Below, piece after piece: positions 7,490 to 17,316 of a stretch of 32,298 bases of DNA. A program made the position numbers and the translations under genes. Source of the DNA: Methanoregula sp. (lineage in GTDB: Archaea; Halobacteriota; Methanomicrobia; Methanomicrobiales; Methanospirillaceae). Numbering within the stretch: position 1 is the first letter of the stretch; each line of letters starts with the position of its first letter. Location: positions 1 to 32,298 of the forward strand of contig PLLR01000064.1 of NCBI GenBank assembly GCA_003141335.1, read 5' to 3'. The notes below the pieces were generated by a model. The model saw only the letters and a program-made list of their open reading frames with translations, ran no database searches and was not told where the DNA came from.

Positions 7490-8578
7490 ATGGAGAAAAA
7501 CCTGCGGATCCTGCTGGATGATGTGAAAAACGGCTACCGGCTGAGCGAAGAAGAAGCACTGGATCTGTTCCATGTCCGGGATCGACGGGTCTGGGATATT
7601 GCAGCAACTGCTGATGAGGTGCGCGAACAACGGGTCGGTAACGATGTCACCTATGTCAGAAACCAGAATATCAATGTGACAAATCTTTGTGTTAACTCCT
7701 GTGGTTTCTGCGGTTTTTCAAAAAAACCCGGCGATGACGGCATCTATTTTCATGACAAGTCCGAGATCCAGAAGAAGGCGGCCCTCGCAAAAATGCGCGA
7801 AGTATCCGAGATCTGTACGGTCAGCGGGCTCCACCCGGATTTTAATGCCCGATCCTATTGTGATGTCTACCGCTGGATTCATGAGGCTGCACCCGGGGTC
7901 CACCTTCATGCAAGCAATCCGATGGAAGTTGCATTTGCTGCCAAAAAGAGCAATATGAGCACACAGGAAGTGCTGACCGTGATGAGGGAGGCGGGACTCG
8001 AGTCAATGTGCGGGACTGCAGCGGAGATCCTTGTTGATGTCGTCCGTAAAAAAATCTGTGCGCAGAAGGTTTCAACAGAGGAGTGGGTGCGCATTATCCG
8101 GGAGGCGCATGCCATGGGCATTCCAACGACTGCAACGATCATGTATGGTCACTGCGAGAGTGATGAAGACCGGGTGCATCACCTGGCAATCCTGCGTGAA
8201 ATTCAGGACGAGACGCACGGGTTCACAGAATTTGTCCCTCTCTCTTTTATCCATATGAACACCCCCCTCTACCGCGCAGGAATCGCGCGGGCGGGAGCGA
8301 CAGGAAGAGAAGATCTCCTGATGGTTGCCGTGTCACGCCTCTTTCTGGACAACTTTAAAAATATCCAGGTTTCGTGGGTGAAAGAGGGGATCAAGATGGC
8401 CCAGTTGGGTTTAATTGCCGGTGCCAACGATCTTGGAGGAACGATGTTTGAAGAGAGCATATCAAAAGGGGCGGGAGCGGTCAATACCGATTATCTCGAT
8501 CCCGCTGAGATGCAGCGGGTTGCAGAGGATGTGGGCAGACCCCTCCGGAGGCGCACCACGCTGTATGAGCTGATCTAA
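7490..8578 (+). CDS. cofH: CofH, F420 precursor (FO) synthase subunit 2, copy 2
   Basis: This is a second radical-SAM enzyme of the CofH family. The cluster motif is CVNSCGFC, followed by SKKPGDDGIYFHDKSEI, and it ends in RTTLYELI like the first copy. The frame is open to ATG 7454, but ATG 7490 is preferred. It is preceded by GGAGCGAGGT, it gives 362 residues and so matches the paralogue's 361, and a TATA-like stretch at 7435-7449 would start transcription after 7454. The two copies look roughly 60 percent identical by eye, with divergence concentrated around the segment after the cysteines and in the C-terminal third. Both keep the three cysteines and so should bind the cluster. Specialisation or partial redundancy is open. 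Confidence 0.87.
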   Translation: MEKNLRILLDDVKNGYRLSEEEALDLFHVRDRRVWDIAATADEVREQRVGNDVTYVRNQNINVTNLCVNSCGFCGFSKKPGDDGIYFHDKSEIQKKAALAKMREVSEICTVSGLHPDFNARSYCDVYRWIHEAAPGVHLHASNPMEVAFAAKKSNMSTQEVLTVMREAGLESMCGTAAEILVDVVRKKICAQKVSTEEWVRIIREAHAMGIPTTATIMYGHCESDEDRVHHLAILREIQDETHGFTEFVPLSFIHMNTPLYRAGIARAGATGREDLLMVAVSRLFLDNFKNIQVSWVKEGIKMAQLGLIAGANDLGGTMFEESISKGAGAVNTDYLDPAEMQRVAEDVGRPLRRRTTLYELI

Positions 8579-8594
8579 AAAACGTATTCGTTTT

Positions 8595-9149
8595 TCAACC
8601 GTGGTTGCGTTTCACAAGCCGGACAATTTTATCCCCGATCTTCTGTGCGTTCTGAACGGCCTCCGCATCGTTTAGTACATCTCCTTTATGGTACCCCGTC
8701 CCCTTGACATAACCCAGCGATGAAAATTCATGCGTGCTTAAGAACCCCTCAAGCGTCTGGATCGTCCTGCTTGCACCCTTATGTGCCTGCACAGCCACTG
8801 CGATACCTTTCCTTCCTGCAAGCTTCCGGTCATGGTAGAGGGAATACGTGCGGTCGATGAAGTTTTTAAGGTGGCCGCAGACATCGTAGTAATAGGTAGG
8901 TGAGCCGATGATGAGTACATCGCAGTCCAGCACTTTTTGAATCACGGTGTCCCAGTCATCGTTCTCGATTACGCACCACTTCTTCTCCTTGCATTTCTCA
9001 CAGCCCAGACACGGGTGGATCTTCTTTCCCGCGAGCGAGACAAATTCGGTTTTGATCCCCGCATCATCACAGCGTTTGAGGATGACGTTGACCAGATCCG
9101 CGGTATTGCCATCCTTACGCATGCTTCCCGATATCCCGAGCACTTTCAT
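8595..9149 (-). CDS. Iron-sulfur flavoprotein (Isf-like NADPH-dependent FMN reductase)
   Basis: The 184-residue flavodoxin-fold protein starts MKVLGISGSMRKDGNT, the phosphate-binding loop for FMN. A compact cluster motif CLGCEKCKEKKWC follows (Cys47, Cys50, Cys53, Cys59; spacing 2-2-5), the signature of methanogen iron-sulfur flavoproteins that hold a [4Fe-4S] cluster. GSPTYYYDVCGHLKNFIDR is the second flavin-binding block. Isf proteins are thought to reduce oxygen, peroxide or other acceptors with electrons from ferredoxin; the acceptor here is unknown. It is the last gene of a minus-strand set with the DUF123 and metallo-beta-lactamase genes (8-base gap upstream). It is convergent with cofH copy 2, with only 16 bases between their ends. 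Confidence 0.88.
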   Translation of the reverse strand: MKVLGISGSMRKDGNTADLVNVILKRCDDAGIKTEFVSLAGKKIHPCLGCEKCKEKKWCVIENDDWDTVIQKVLDCDVLIIGSPTYYYDVCGHLKNFIDRTYSLYHDRKLAGRKGIAVAVQAHKGASRTIQTLEGFLSTHEFSSLGYVKGTGYHKGDVLNDAEAVQNAQKIGDKIVRLVKRNHG

Positions 9150-9157
9150 ATGTTATC

Positions 9158-9601
9158 CTAGACCTGTGGATTAATGATAGTTTTGATAACAGGATCGGAT
9201 GTGAGTTCCCTGAATGCAGTAAGGATCTCTTCCTTTGGATCATGCTGCCGGAACAAAAGATGTGATGAGCAGGAGCAGTCGCTGCAGCCAAAACCTGGAA
9301 TCCCCGAATCGCTGAGCGCCTGAGCAAGTCTGCATTCGCATCGCTCCTGTGTCACTGCAAAGATTGCGTAACGTAGAGAAAAACCCGGGTTGGTGAGGAG
9401 ATAATCCACATGCCATTTCGGCTGCTTGTCGCGCAGGTGGGCAAGTGAAATGTGACGCCCGAGCCGTTTTAACCCGCCGCTACCGAGGGCTGATCCAACA
9501 TAGATATGCCAGCCAGCCCGAAAAGTGAGGTTTCCCAATGCACCGACCCGGACTGTGCATTCGTGATTTTCAAAGACGAGACAGTAAACTCCCTTATCCA
9601 T
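9158..9601 (-). CDS. GIY-YIG / DUF123 family protein
   Basis: The 147-residue protein contains the DUF123 pattern: GVYCLVFE near the N-terminus, AGWHIYVGSALG (the GIY-YIG-like strand, with YVG), GLKRLGRHI, and KPKWHVDYLL-like KQPKWHVDYLLT. It continues with the cysteine-rich SGIPGFGCSDCSCSSHLLF. The family is related to GIY-YIG nucleases such as endonuclease III-fused Uri domains and is common as a stand-alone gene in archaea. Nuclease activity is unproven. The ATG at 9601 overlaps the end of the metallo-beta-lactamase gene by 8 bases, indicating translational coupling. The iron-sulfur flavoprotein gene follows after 8 bases. Confidence 0.85.
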   Translation of the reverse strand: MDKGVYCLVFENHECTVRVGALGNLTFRAGWHIYVGSALGSGGLKRLGRHISLAHLRDKQPKWHVDYLLTNPGFSLRYAIFAVTQERCECRLAQALSDSGIPGFGCSDCSCSSHLLFRQHDPKEEILTAFRELTSDPVIKTIINPQV

Positions 9602-10196
9602 AACCGCTCTTTATGAGTTCCTGTGCGACAGCAATGTGCCGGCTGCCACCCTGTTCAACCGGTTCCCCATGACCGGGGTAAAGCCCTTCAACATCAAGAA
9701 GTGAGAGCCGGTCGATCGATCGTGCAAGTTCCATCCTGCTACCCCCCGGAAAATCATAGCGTCCGAAACAGCCGTCAGAAAAAACAGTATCTCCACTGAT
9801 GAGCACAAGATCCCGCTCAGAAAAGAGGCAGATGCTTCCTGGTGTGTGACCCGGTGTATGAAGGACTTTTAGTTCGCCGATGATGTCACCCTCGCCAAGG
9901 ATAATATCGGGAGCAATGCCAGGAGAACGAGCGCCAAAGTGCATGGAAAGGCTCTGGGTGTCATCAATAAGTCCTCTGGCATCGTTTTTATGAATGGCGA
10001 CCTTCGCCTTGCACATATGGGCGATCTCTTTTACACGAGCGGTGTGATCAAAATGGCAGTGAGTCAGGACGATTGTATCAATCTCGTCTTTGTATGGCCT
10101 GATTGCCATTGGCAGCACGCCCGCGTCAACGAGAACCGTGCCGAAAATATAGGAGTTCGCATAGCCCGACTGTTCGGGAATCCATCTCACCTGCAT
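9594..10196 (-). CDS. Metallo-beta-lactamase-fold hydrolase
   Basis: This is a soluble hydrolase with a two-metal active site. The motif THCHFDHT supplies H-x-H-x-D-H, and HTPGHTPGS, ISGDTVFSDG and LYPGHGEP supply the remaining histidine and aspartate ligands. These place it in the glyoxalase-II-like branch. The substrate is unknown. The frame is open to TTG 10202, but ATG 10196 (MQVRWIPEQSGYANSY) is the more natural start and gives 200 residues. Its 5' end is only about 25-35 bases from the start of the divergent thiC. It heads an apparent operon with DUF123 and iron-sulfur flavoprotein genes. Confidence 0.85.
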   Translation of the reverse strand: MQVRWIPEQSGYANSYIFGTVLVDAGVLPMAIRPYKDEIDTIVLTHCHFDHTARVKEIAHMCKAKVAIHKNDARGLIDDTQSLSMHFGARSPGIAPDIILGEGDIIGELKVLHTPGHTPGSICLFSERDLVLISGDTVFSDGCFGRYDFPGGSRMELARSIDRLSLLDVEGLYPGHGEPVEQGGSRHIAVAQELIKSGYG

Positions 10197-10221
10197 GCAC
10201 AATAATAAGGACTCCCGACAG

Positions 10222-11514
10222 ATGTTTCTTATGGATTCGCTTATCCGCAGGTGTGCTTCTGGTGTTCCGCCGGAACTCGAAGTAGTGGCACGAGCGGAAG
10301 GGATGGATCCGGCGCGCTTTGCACGGGGTATTGCAGCCGGAAGGATTGTGGTTCCGGCAAACCCGAAGCGGGTGCACCGGCAGTGCGCGATTGGTGAAGG
10401 GTGTCAGGTCAAAGTAAATGTGAATATCGGAACCTCTGGTACCCGCTGTGATCCTGCGCTTGAAGAGGAAAAGGCAACAGTTGCACTGAGTAATGGTGCC
10501 GATGCGCTCATGGACCTCTCCACAGGAGGGGATCTTGTCGCGATCCGGAAAAAAATCCTTGCGTTTGATACTACGGTAGGAACCGTGCCGATCTATGAAG
10601 CGGTACGCCGGGCGGGCAATGCAGGAGATGTGGATGCAGATCTCCTGTTCCGTGTGATCCGGGAACATTGTGCGCAGGGTGTGGACTTCCTCACGCTTCA
10701 CTGCGGTGTGAACCGGCAGGCACTCGCGGCGCTCAGGAGCGATCCGCGGGTGATGGGCGTGGTGAGCCGCGGGGGGGCGTTCCACTGTGCGATGATGGTG
10801 CACCGCGATGAGGAGAACCCGCTCTACGCTGAGTACGATTACCTGATGGAGATCCTCGCGGAGCACGATGTCACGATTAGCTTGGGTGACGGGATGCGTC
10901 CCGGTTGCCTTCAGGATGCAGAGAAACTTGCAAAATCGGTGGAGTACGTCACGCTTGGAACGCTCGCGAAGCGGGCGCACACAGCCGGTGTCCAGCGGAT
11001 GATTGAAGGTCCCGGTCACATGCCGCTCGATCAGGTGGGCTATAATGTGCGGATGATAAAAGAGATCACCGACCATGCGCCGCTCTACCTGCTCGGACCG
11101 CTCGTCACCGATATTGCGCCCGGCTACGATCATGTCGTGGCAGCCATCGGTGGGGCTACTGCCTGTCTCAACGGTGCTGATTTCCTCTGCATGGTCTCTC
11201 CCAGCGAGCACCTTGCCCTTCCGGATGTTGCTGACATCATCGAGGGGACACGGGTGGCAAAGATCGCCGCCCATGTGGGCGACACCGTCCGGAAGCACGA
11301 GGGCTGGCGGATGGAACGCGAGGTGCGGATGGCCGAGGCCCGGCATGAGCTCGACTGGGATACCCAGTTCAAACTCGCCCTCTTTGGCGACCATGCAAAG
11401 AAGATCCACTGCCGCGACGGGGATATGGAGACCTGCTCGATGTGCGGGGATCTGTGTGCAATCAAGGTGGTGAACGAGCTGTTTGGGACGGGGAAAAAGA
11501 ATAAGAAGAAATAA
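10222..11514 (+). CDS. thiC: Phosphomethylpyrimidine synthase ThiC
   Basis: ThiC is a radical-SAM enzyme that converts 5-aminoimidazole ribotide to the pyrimidine half of thiamine. Visible blocks are RIVVPANPKR, KVNVNIGTSG, ALMDLSTGGDL, TVPIYEAVRRAG, DFLTLHCGV, SRGGAFHCAMM, SLGDGMRPG, MIEGPGHMPLDQ and LGPLVTDIAPGYDH. The C-terminal cluster motif is CSMCGDLC, a 2-3 cysteine spacing that is one residue shorter than the CX2CX4C of E. coli ThiC. The frame is open to ATG 10195. I chose ATG 10222 because AATAAGGA at 10204-10211 precedes it at normal spacing; ATG 10231 also fits the family N-terminus. The product has about 430 residues. No TPP riboswitch is visible. purE ends 6 bases downstream on the other strand. 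Confidence 0.93.
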   Translation: MFLMDSLIRRCASGVPPELEVVARAEGMDPARFARGIAAGRIVVPANPKRVHRQCAIGEGCQVKVNVNIGTSGTRCDPALEEEKATVALSNGADALMDLSTGGDLVAIRKKILAFDTTVGTVPIYEAVRRAGNAGDVDADLLFRVIREHCAQGVDFLTLHCGVNRQALAALRSDPRVMGVVSRGGAFHCAMMVHRDEENPLYAEYDYLMEILAEHDVTISLGDGMRPGCLQDAEKLAKSVEYVTLGTLAKRAHTAGVQRMIEGPGHMPLDQVGYNVRMIKEITDHAPLYLLGPLVTDIAPGYDHVVAAIGGATACLNGADFLCMVSPSEHLALPDVADIIEGTRVAKIAAHVGDTVRKHEGWRMEREVRMAEARHELDWDTQFKLALFGDHAKKIHCRDGDMETCSMCGDLCAIKVVNELFGTGKKNKKK

Positions 11515-11520
11515 CGATTT

Positions 11521-11922
11521 TCATTTTTTTAATAAATTCAGTATCCGAACTGCAAGGTACGCCGCGTTCTCACCGTTATCTACACCAACGCACGCAACCG
11601 GCACACCTTTTGGCATCTGGGCAATCGCGAGGAGTGCATCCAGTCCGTTGAGGGTCCCGCTGACCGGGACGCCGATAACCGGTTTATCAGTCTTTGATGC
11701 AATAACGCCAGGAAGTGCCGCGGAAAGCCCGGCGATTGCGATGAACACCTTTGCTTTGCTCTTTTTAATATATGAGTCCAGCTTGTCCGGGTCACGGTGA
11801 GCGGAGATTATCTGATCATCATAGGACACCTTATTCTCTTCCAGGACTTTTTTCACTTTTTCCGTAATGGCTGCATCAGATGCGGATCCGGAAATTACTG
11901 CGATGTCTGCCATATCTGCCAT
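11521..11922 (-). CDS. purE: PurE, N5-carboxyaminoimidazole ribonucleotide mutase
   Basis: PurE carries out the carboxyl transfer that makes 4-carboxyaminoimidazole ribonucleotide in purine synthesis. The signature SGSASD binds the substrate phosphate, SAHRDP holds the catalytic histidine, and [10 protein letters not shown] with [20 protein letters not shown] completes the active site. The 133-residue length suits a stand-alone archaeal PurE. I cannot decide between the mutase and the direct carboxylase from sequence alone, because no purK is in view. The ATG at 11922 lies about 24 bases from the TATA-like box it shares with the divergent aminotransferase. ATG 11913 is an alternative start. 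Its product draws on AIR, the same intermediate used by neighbouring ThiC. Confidence 0.92.
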   Translation of the reverse strand: MADMADIAVISGSASDAAITEKVKKVLEENKVSYDDQIISAHRDPDKLDSYIKKSKAKVFIAIAGLSAALPGVIASKTDKPVIGVPVSGTLNGLDALLAIAQMPKGVPVACVGVDNGENAAYLAVRILNLLKK

Positions 11923-11940
11923 CCAAACTTATATCCTGTC

Positions 11941-11952
11941 TATATAAATATA
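11941..11952. promoter_or_regulatory. Bidirectional TATA box shared by purE and aminotransferase gene
   Basis: TATATAAATATA reads TATATTTATATA on the other strand, so it can act both ways. Its centre is about 24 bases from the purE ATG (minus strand) and about 23 bases from the aminotransferase ATG (plus strand). The whole divergent gap is only 46 bases, so both messages are predicted to be leaderless. Confidence 0.6.
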
Positions 11953-11968
11953 GTATGGGCAGATCCAC

Positions 11969-13557
<1,589 letters not shown>

Positions 13558-13617
13558 GGTAAAAAACAACAAAAGCGTACAAATTTATCAGGTTCGATTC
13601 ACAAGAGATGATTAACT

Positions 13618-14037
13618 ATGTGTGATACAAAGCCGATAAAACTGGGTTTTGTCGTTGCGGAATTCAACCGTGACATTACCTATATGATGGAGATCGAAGG
13701 AAGAGAGCACGCCGCGTTTCTCGGAGCAGAAGTGACCGAGTGCCTGTATGTACCTGGTGCCTATGACATGCCGCTGGCGATCAAGAAGATGCTACAGGCA
13801 GGAAAAGTTGATGCAGTCGTTACCATAGGCTGTGTTATCGAAGGCGCTACCCAGCATGACGATATTGTCGTACAGCATGCAGCCCGGAAGATTATTGATC
13901 TCTCGCTTGAATTCGGTAAACCGGTAACTCTCGGTATTTCCGGGCCCGGTATGACACGCCTTGAGGCGAACGAACGGATCGATTATGCAAAACGGGCTGT
14001 CGAATCAGCCATCAAACTTGTCCAGCGATTGAGATGA
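13618..14037 (+). CDS. ribH: Lumazine synthase RibH
   Basis: RibH condenses 5-amino-6-ribitylaminouracil with dihydroxybutanone phosphate to give 6,7-dimethyl-8-ribityllumazine. The 139-residue product shows [11 protein letters not shown] (ligand loop), [26 protein letters not shown] (phosphate binding and the catalytic-histidine region) and [16 protein letters not shown]. The substrate is also that of CofH, so this is the branch toward flavins. A TATA-like TACAAATTTATC at about 13579-13590 and GAGATGAT just before ATG 13618 indicate a short-leadered message of its own, although it could also be read from ribC. It overlaps the following aminotransferase by 4 bases. Confidence 0.94.
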   Translation: MCDTKPIKLGFVVAEFNRDITYMMEIEGREHAAFLGAEVTECLYVPGAYDMPLAIKKMLQAGKVDAVVTIGCVIEGATQHDDIVVQHAARKIIDLSLEFGKPVTLGISGPGMTRLEANERIDYAKRAVESAIKLVQRLR

Positions 14038-15173
14038 GACAACTCTCGGAGAAGATTGCGGCTGTTGCGCCGTCAGCCACCCTTGCGATCTCCGATAAGG
14101 CAAAGAAGATGCAGCGGGAGGGCATCGATATCATCAGCCTCTCGATTGGTGAACCGGACTTCGATACTCCCCGGCATATCAAGGATGCCTGCATTGATGC
14201 GCTGAACCGGGGTGAAACGCATTACGCACCCAGTAACGGCATTCCCGAACTCCTCTCTGCCATCGGTGAAAAAATAACAAAAGAGAATCACTTCAGCTGC
14301 CGCCCTGAACAAGTGATCGTTGCCTGCGGTGCAAAGGATGCGATTTACGATGCGATGGAAGCGGTCCTGAACCCGGGCGATGAGACCATCCTTTTGACAC
14401 CAGCATGGGTTTCCTATGAACCATGCGTCCAGATTGCAGGGGGGAAAATTGTCCAACATGCGGTCAATTCCAAGACATTCCAGCTCGACGACTCCCTTCT
14501 GGAGCGGGTGAATGCAAAGACAAAGATGATCGTTGTAAACTCGCCCTCAAACCCGTCAGGTGCCGTTTTTGACAAATCATCGATGCAGCTCGTTGCAGAT
14601 CTCTGCGAAGACTACGATATCTATGCAATGTCGGATGAGATCTACGAGAAGCTGGTGTACGCCAAAGAGCACCTCTCGCTTGCTGCACTCGGGGATATGG
14701 CGCACCGTACAATCACTATCAACGGTTTCTCGAAGGCGTACGCGATGACCGGGTGGCGGCTGGGCTATGCTGTAGCACCGATCCAGATCATCCGGCAGAT
14801 GTCCAAGGTGCAGCAACACTCGGTCAGCCAGGCAGCCACGTTTGCGATGTGGGGTGCAGTGGCAGCGCTCAAAGGGGACCAGAGTTGCGTCGGGGAGATG
14901 CGAACTGAGTTTGACCGGCGAAGAAAATACATCATATCTGAGTTAAACCGGATGGGATACGAGACTGCGCCGGCGGACGGGGCGTTCTATGCATTTGTGA
15001 AAGTGTGTGGAGATGATAGGGAGATTGCCAACCGCTGGCTTGAGCAGGGACATGTTGCCACTATGCCTGGCAGTGCATTCTACGCGCCCGGGTGGATCCG
15101 ACTCTCGTATGCAACCTCGATGGAAAAATTAAAGGAAGCGATGAGGCGAATCCGGCAGCTTGGCGTGCAATAA
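14034..15173 (+). CDS. Class I/II aminotransferase (aspartate aminotransferase-like)
   Basis: This is a fold-type I PLP aminotransferase of 379 residues. Key blocks are [38 protein letters not shown] (cofactor phosphate), [11 protein letters not shown] (Asn contact) and [11 protein letters not shown] (aspartate and tyrosine). The Schiff-base Lys234 lies in [16 protein letters not shown], with Arg242 in the same block. The pattern is that of the subgroup I-gamma aspartate aminotransferases common in archaea and bacilli. The exact amino acid cannot be told. Its ATG overlaps the ribH stop (ATGA), so it is translationally coupled to flavin synthesis although no direct role there is known. It is convergent with the methyltransferase gene. 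Confidence 0.9.
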   Translation: MRQLSEKIAAVAPSATLAISDKAKKMQREGIDIISLSIGEPDFDTPRHIKDACIDALNRGETHYAPSNGIPELLSAIGEKITKENHFSCRPEQVIVACGAKDAIYDAMEAVLNPGDETILLTPAWVSYEPCVQIAGGKIVQHAVNSKTFQLDDSLLERVNAKTKMIVVNSPSNPSGAVFDKSSMQLVADLCEDYDIYAMSDEIYEKLVYAKEHLSLAALGDMAHRTITINGFSKAYAMTGWRLGYAVAPIQIIRQMSKVQQHSVSQAATFAMWGAVAALKGDQSCVGEMRTEFDRRRKYIISELNRMGYETAPADGAFYAFVKVCGDDREIANRWLEQGHVATMPGSAFYAPGWIRLSYATSMEKLKEAMRRIRQLGVQ

Positions 15174-15190
15174 CTCCCGTTCAAATTTCA

Positions 15191-16060
15191 TCACGTTTTT
15201 TTCCGATCTTTTCTCCACCAGATCTTTGCAAATGTTGAATCACCGGATATGACGATCTCAGGTCCTATTGTCCAAATCAGCGGTTTGAGATAATCAGCCA
15301 TCACCCGTTCCTGTTCCTCTGTCATTACATTAAACCGGCGCCGGAAAAATGCGGTCATCTCATCCAGAGTTGTAAACCGGTACTCTTTCTTGAGAGGGAG
15401 CATCTCGACGTTTGCATAGATGCCCAGCTGGTACAGGACTCCAAAGAGGCAATCGGCTTTTGGCCCAGGATGATATTCCGATCCATGGAGCGGTTTCCAG
15501 AGATCAGCATACATTCTCTCCCAGAACGGCATGTCAACAAACCAGAACAGATATACGGAATCCCGCGAAGCAGCATTCATTTTTTGGAGTGCCATCCGGA
15601 TATCCTCCATCGTGAGCGAGAGCGAGGCGATCACTACATCATACTGCCCGTCAAGATCGCTGGCGGGATCGATATCCTCCCAGCGTTTTTGGATAGTTGT
15701 TACATTGGTAATACCCTCTTTTCTCATCCGCTCGTTAAGGATTGCAACCATTCCTTCACCGGGCTCAATTGCAGTAATCTCCTTTACCCGTGGTGCAAGC
15801 GGGATGGCAAGAGTACCCGGCCCAGCACCGATATCCAGCACCCGGGAATTTTTGGTGATATCCATACCTCCAATCGTTGTCATTACGCGGTCGTCATACT
15901 CGCTGCGGGAAGTATAATCGTACCGCTCTGCATTCTCCCGACGGTTCCAATTATGTGAGGGATCATCGAAATGCTTCGATGACTCGTGCAAGCTCTGCCG
16001 TGTCTTCCAGATCTCATTCCAGTCTGGATTTATGGGCGGTTGTATTGGTGCAGGGCTCAT
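15191..16060 (-). CDS. Class I SAM-dependent methyltransferase
   Basis: The 289-residue protein has the SAM-binding motif I VLDIGAGPGTLAIPLAP at about residues 74-90, and motif II EITAIEPGEGM (the acidic residue contacting the ribose). The fourth strand is in YDVVIASLSLTM. The N-terminal 60 residues (NPDWNEIWKTRQ, then SRSEYDDRVM) are a helical cap, and the C-terminal part has YRFTTLDEMTAFFRRRF. Similar genes are widespread in Methanomicrobia but the acceptor is unknown; it could be a small molecule or a corrinoid or metabolite intermediate. It ends 17 bases from the convergent aminotransferase gene. The ABC permease gene lies 68 bases upstream on the same strand, so read-through from the ABC operon is possible. 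Confidence 0.82.
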   Translation of the reverse strand: MSPAPIQPPINPDWNEIWKTRQSLHESSKHFDDPSHNWNRRENAERYDYTSRSEYDDRVMTTIGGMDITKNSRVLDIGAGPGTLAIPLAPRVKEITAIEPGEGMVAILNERMRKEGITNVTTIQKRWEDIDPASDLDGQYDVVIASLSLTMEDIRMALQKMNAASRDSVYLFWFVDMPFWERMYADLWKPLHGSEYHPGPKADCLFGVLYQLGIYANVEMLPLKKEYRFTTLDEMTAFFRRRFNVMTEEQERVMADYLKPLIWTIGPEIVISGDSTFAKIWWRKDRKKT

Positions 16061-16128
16061 AGCATTGAGTATGCATCCGGCCGGTTAAAAGTATCTGTCC
16101 GGGCAGACTCTGTCTATAAAAAAGGGAA

Positions 16129-17316
16129 TTATTCGTGTCTGAGTGCATCAATCGGGTTGAGGTTAGCTGCCCGCCACGCAGGATAGATACCGCAGATCAG
16201 GCTGATGACAATACCGAATGACATTCCGTAAACAATATGGATAAGACTTGAATATACGAACAGGTACTTCGTGGTTTTTAGCAGCACACTGCTGATCGCA
16301 TATCCACCAAGGAGACTCATGGCCCCTCCAATAAGGCTTCCAACGACACCGAGGATCAAAGCCTCGTAAAGAAACATCGACATCACTTCTTTTCGCTGCG
16401 CTCCGATACTGCGCATGATGCCGATCTCCTTGATCCGTTCGGTCACTGACATCATCATGATATTGAGAATGGAAACTCCTGCAACCAGCATTGATATGCC
16501 ACCGATTGCTGACACGAATGTGGTGATCTGGCCGAATGCTGAAAAAATGGTTTCCATTGTCTTACGTGTATCCACAACGTCAACGATTTTATCCCGCTTG
16601 TTCATCTGATTTTCGATAGCAGTTTTAACGGCCGGGAGGTCATCCAGATTCTTCACCTTGATAACCACTTTGTCGTAATCATCGCGATTATATGTCTCGT
16701 CGAACCAGTCCTTTGTCACGACTATTGCGGAGTCGGTGCTGACATCAAAGGCCATCCCGCGCTCCTCGATGATTCCGGTCACCCGAAGTGTACCTTTATT
16801 CCCATCAGTCCCGATTGCGATCCGGGATCCAACTTTGACATTATGGTCCGTAGCGAATGTGGATCCCACAAGGCATCCCGAGTTGCCGCGGCTGTACCCC
16901 CCCTCTTTCAATTTCAGGAGATCCGGGACATCATCCGGGTTAAGGCCGTAGATGGCTGCAACGATGTCATCGCTCCCCACACCGAGTTTCATGCGATCCG
17001 AAGTCTGAAGTATAGGGATCGCTACATTCGGGGCAGAAGCACGTTTTATCTGCTGGAAATTTTGTTCTGTTATTCTGAGTGATGATGATCCCCCGGCACC
17101 CCCGCTGAAACCTCCCATAGTGCCACCTACATGGGGTGTTACAATCACGCTGTCACCGACAGTTTTCAGGCTATCTGAAACAGTGAGCACTAAACTATTG
17201 CCAAGAATTCCCATGGATGCAATTGCAACCACCCCGATAACGATTCCCAGCATGGCAAGGGTTGACCGGAGCAGATGGATCCTGATATTGCGTTTGGCAA
17301 TTTCCCAAAAAATCAT
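16129..17316 (-). CDS. ABC transporter permease, MacB/FtsX type
   Basis: The 395-residue permease begins with WEIAKRNIRIHLLRSTLAMLGIVIGV, a membrane helix. A large extracytoplasmic MacB-type domain follows (about 40-270), with a glycine-rich stretch GGTMGGFSGGAGGSSS at about 64-79. An FtsX core with three further helices lies in the C-terminal third, including SVTERIKEIGIMRSIGAQRKEV, the ATPase-coupling segment. The C-terminus PAWRAANLNPIDALRHE is a family hallmark. Such transporters work by mechanotransmission and not by channelling across the bilayer. It overlaps the ATPase gene by 4 bases and is the last gene of the four-gene cassette. Confidence 0.9.
   Translation of the reverse strand: MIFWEIAKRNIRIHLLRSTLAMLGIVIGVVAIASMGILGNSLVLTVSDSLKTVGDSVIVTPHVGGTMGGFSGGAGGSSSLRITEQNFQQIKRASAPNVAIPILQTSDRMKLGVGSDDIVAAIYGLNPDDVPDLLKLKEGGYSRGNSGCLVGSTFATDHNVKVGSRIAIGTDGNKGTLRVTGIIEERGMAFDVSTDSAIVVTKDWFDETYNRDDYDKVVIKVKNLDDLPAVKTAIENQMNKRDKIVDVVDTRKTMETIFSAFGQITTFVSAIGGISMLVAGVSILNIMMMSVTERIKEIGIMRSIGAQRKEVMSMFLYEALILGVVGSLIGGAMSLLGGYAISSVLLKTTKYLFVYSSLIHIVYGMSFGIVISLICGIYPAWRAANLNPIDALRHE

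Noticed and set aside
10165-10178. Short inverted repeat CCCGA-CTGT-TCGGG upstream of thiC
   Set aside because: A five-base stem inside the metallo-hydrolase coding region with no riboswitch-like conserved context; too weak to call a regulatory hairpin.
10126-11409. Minus-strand frame of 427 codons
   Set aside because: It is entirely antisense to thiC, is rich in His and Arg, and has no recognisable motif. Its length is explained by the GC-rich codon pattern of thiC.
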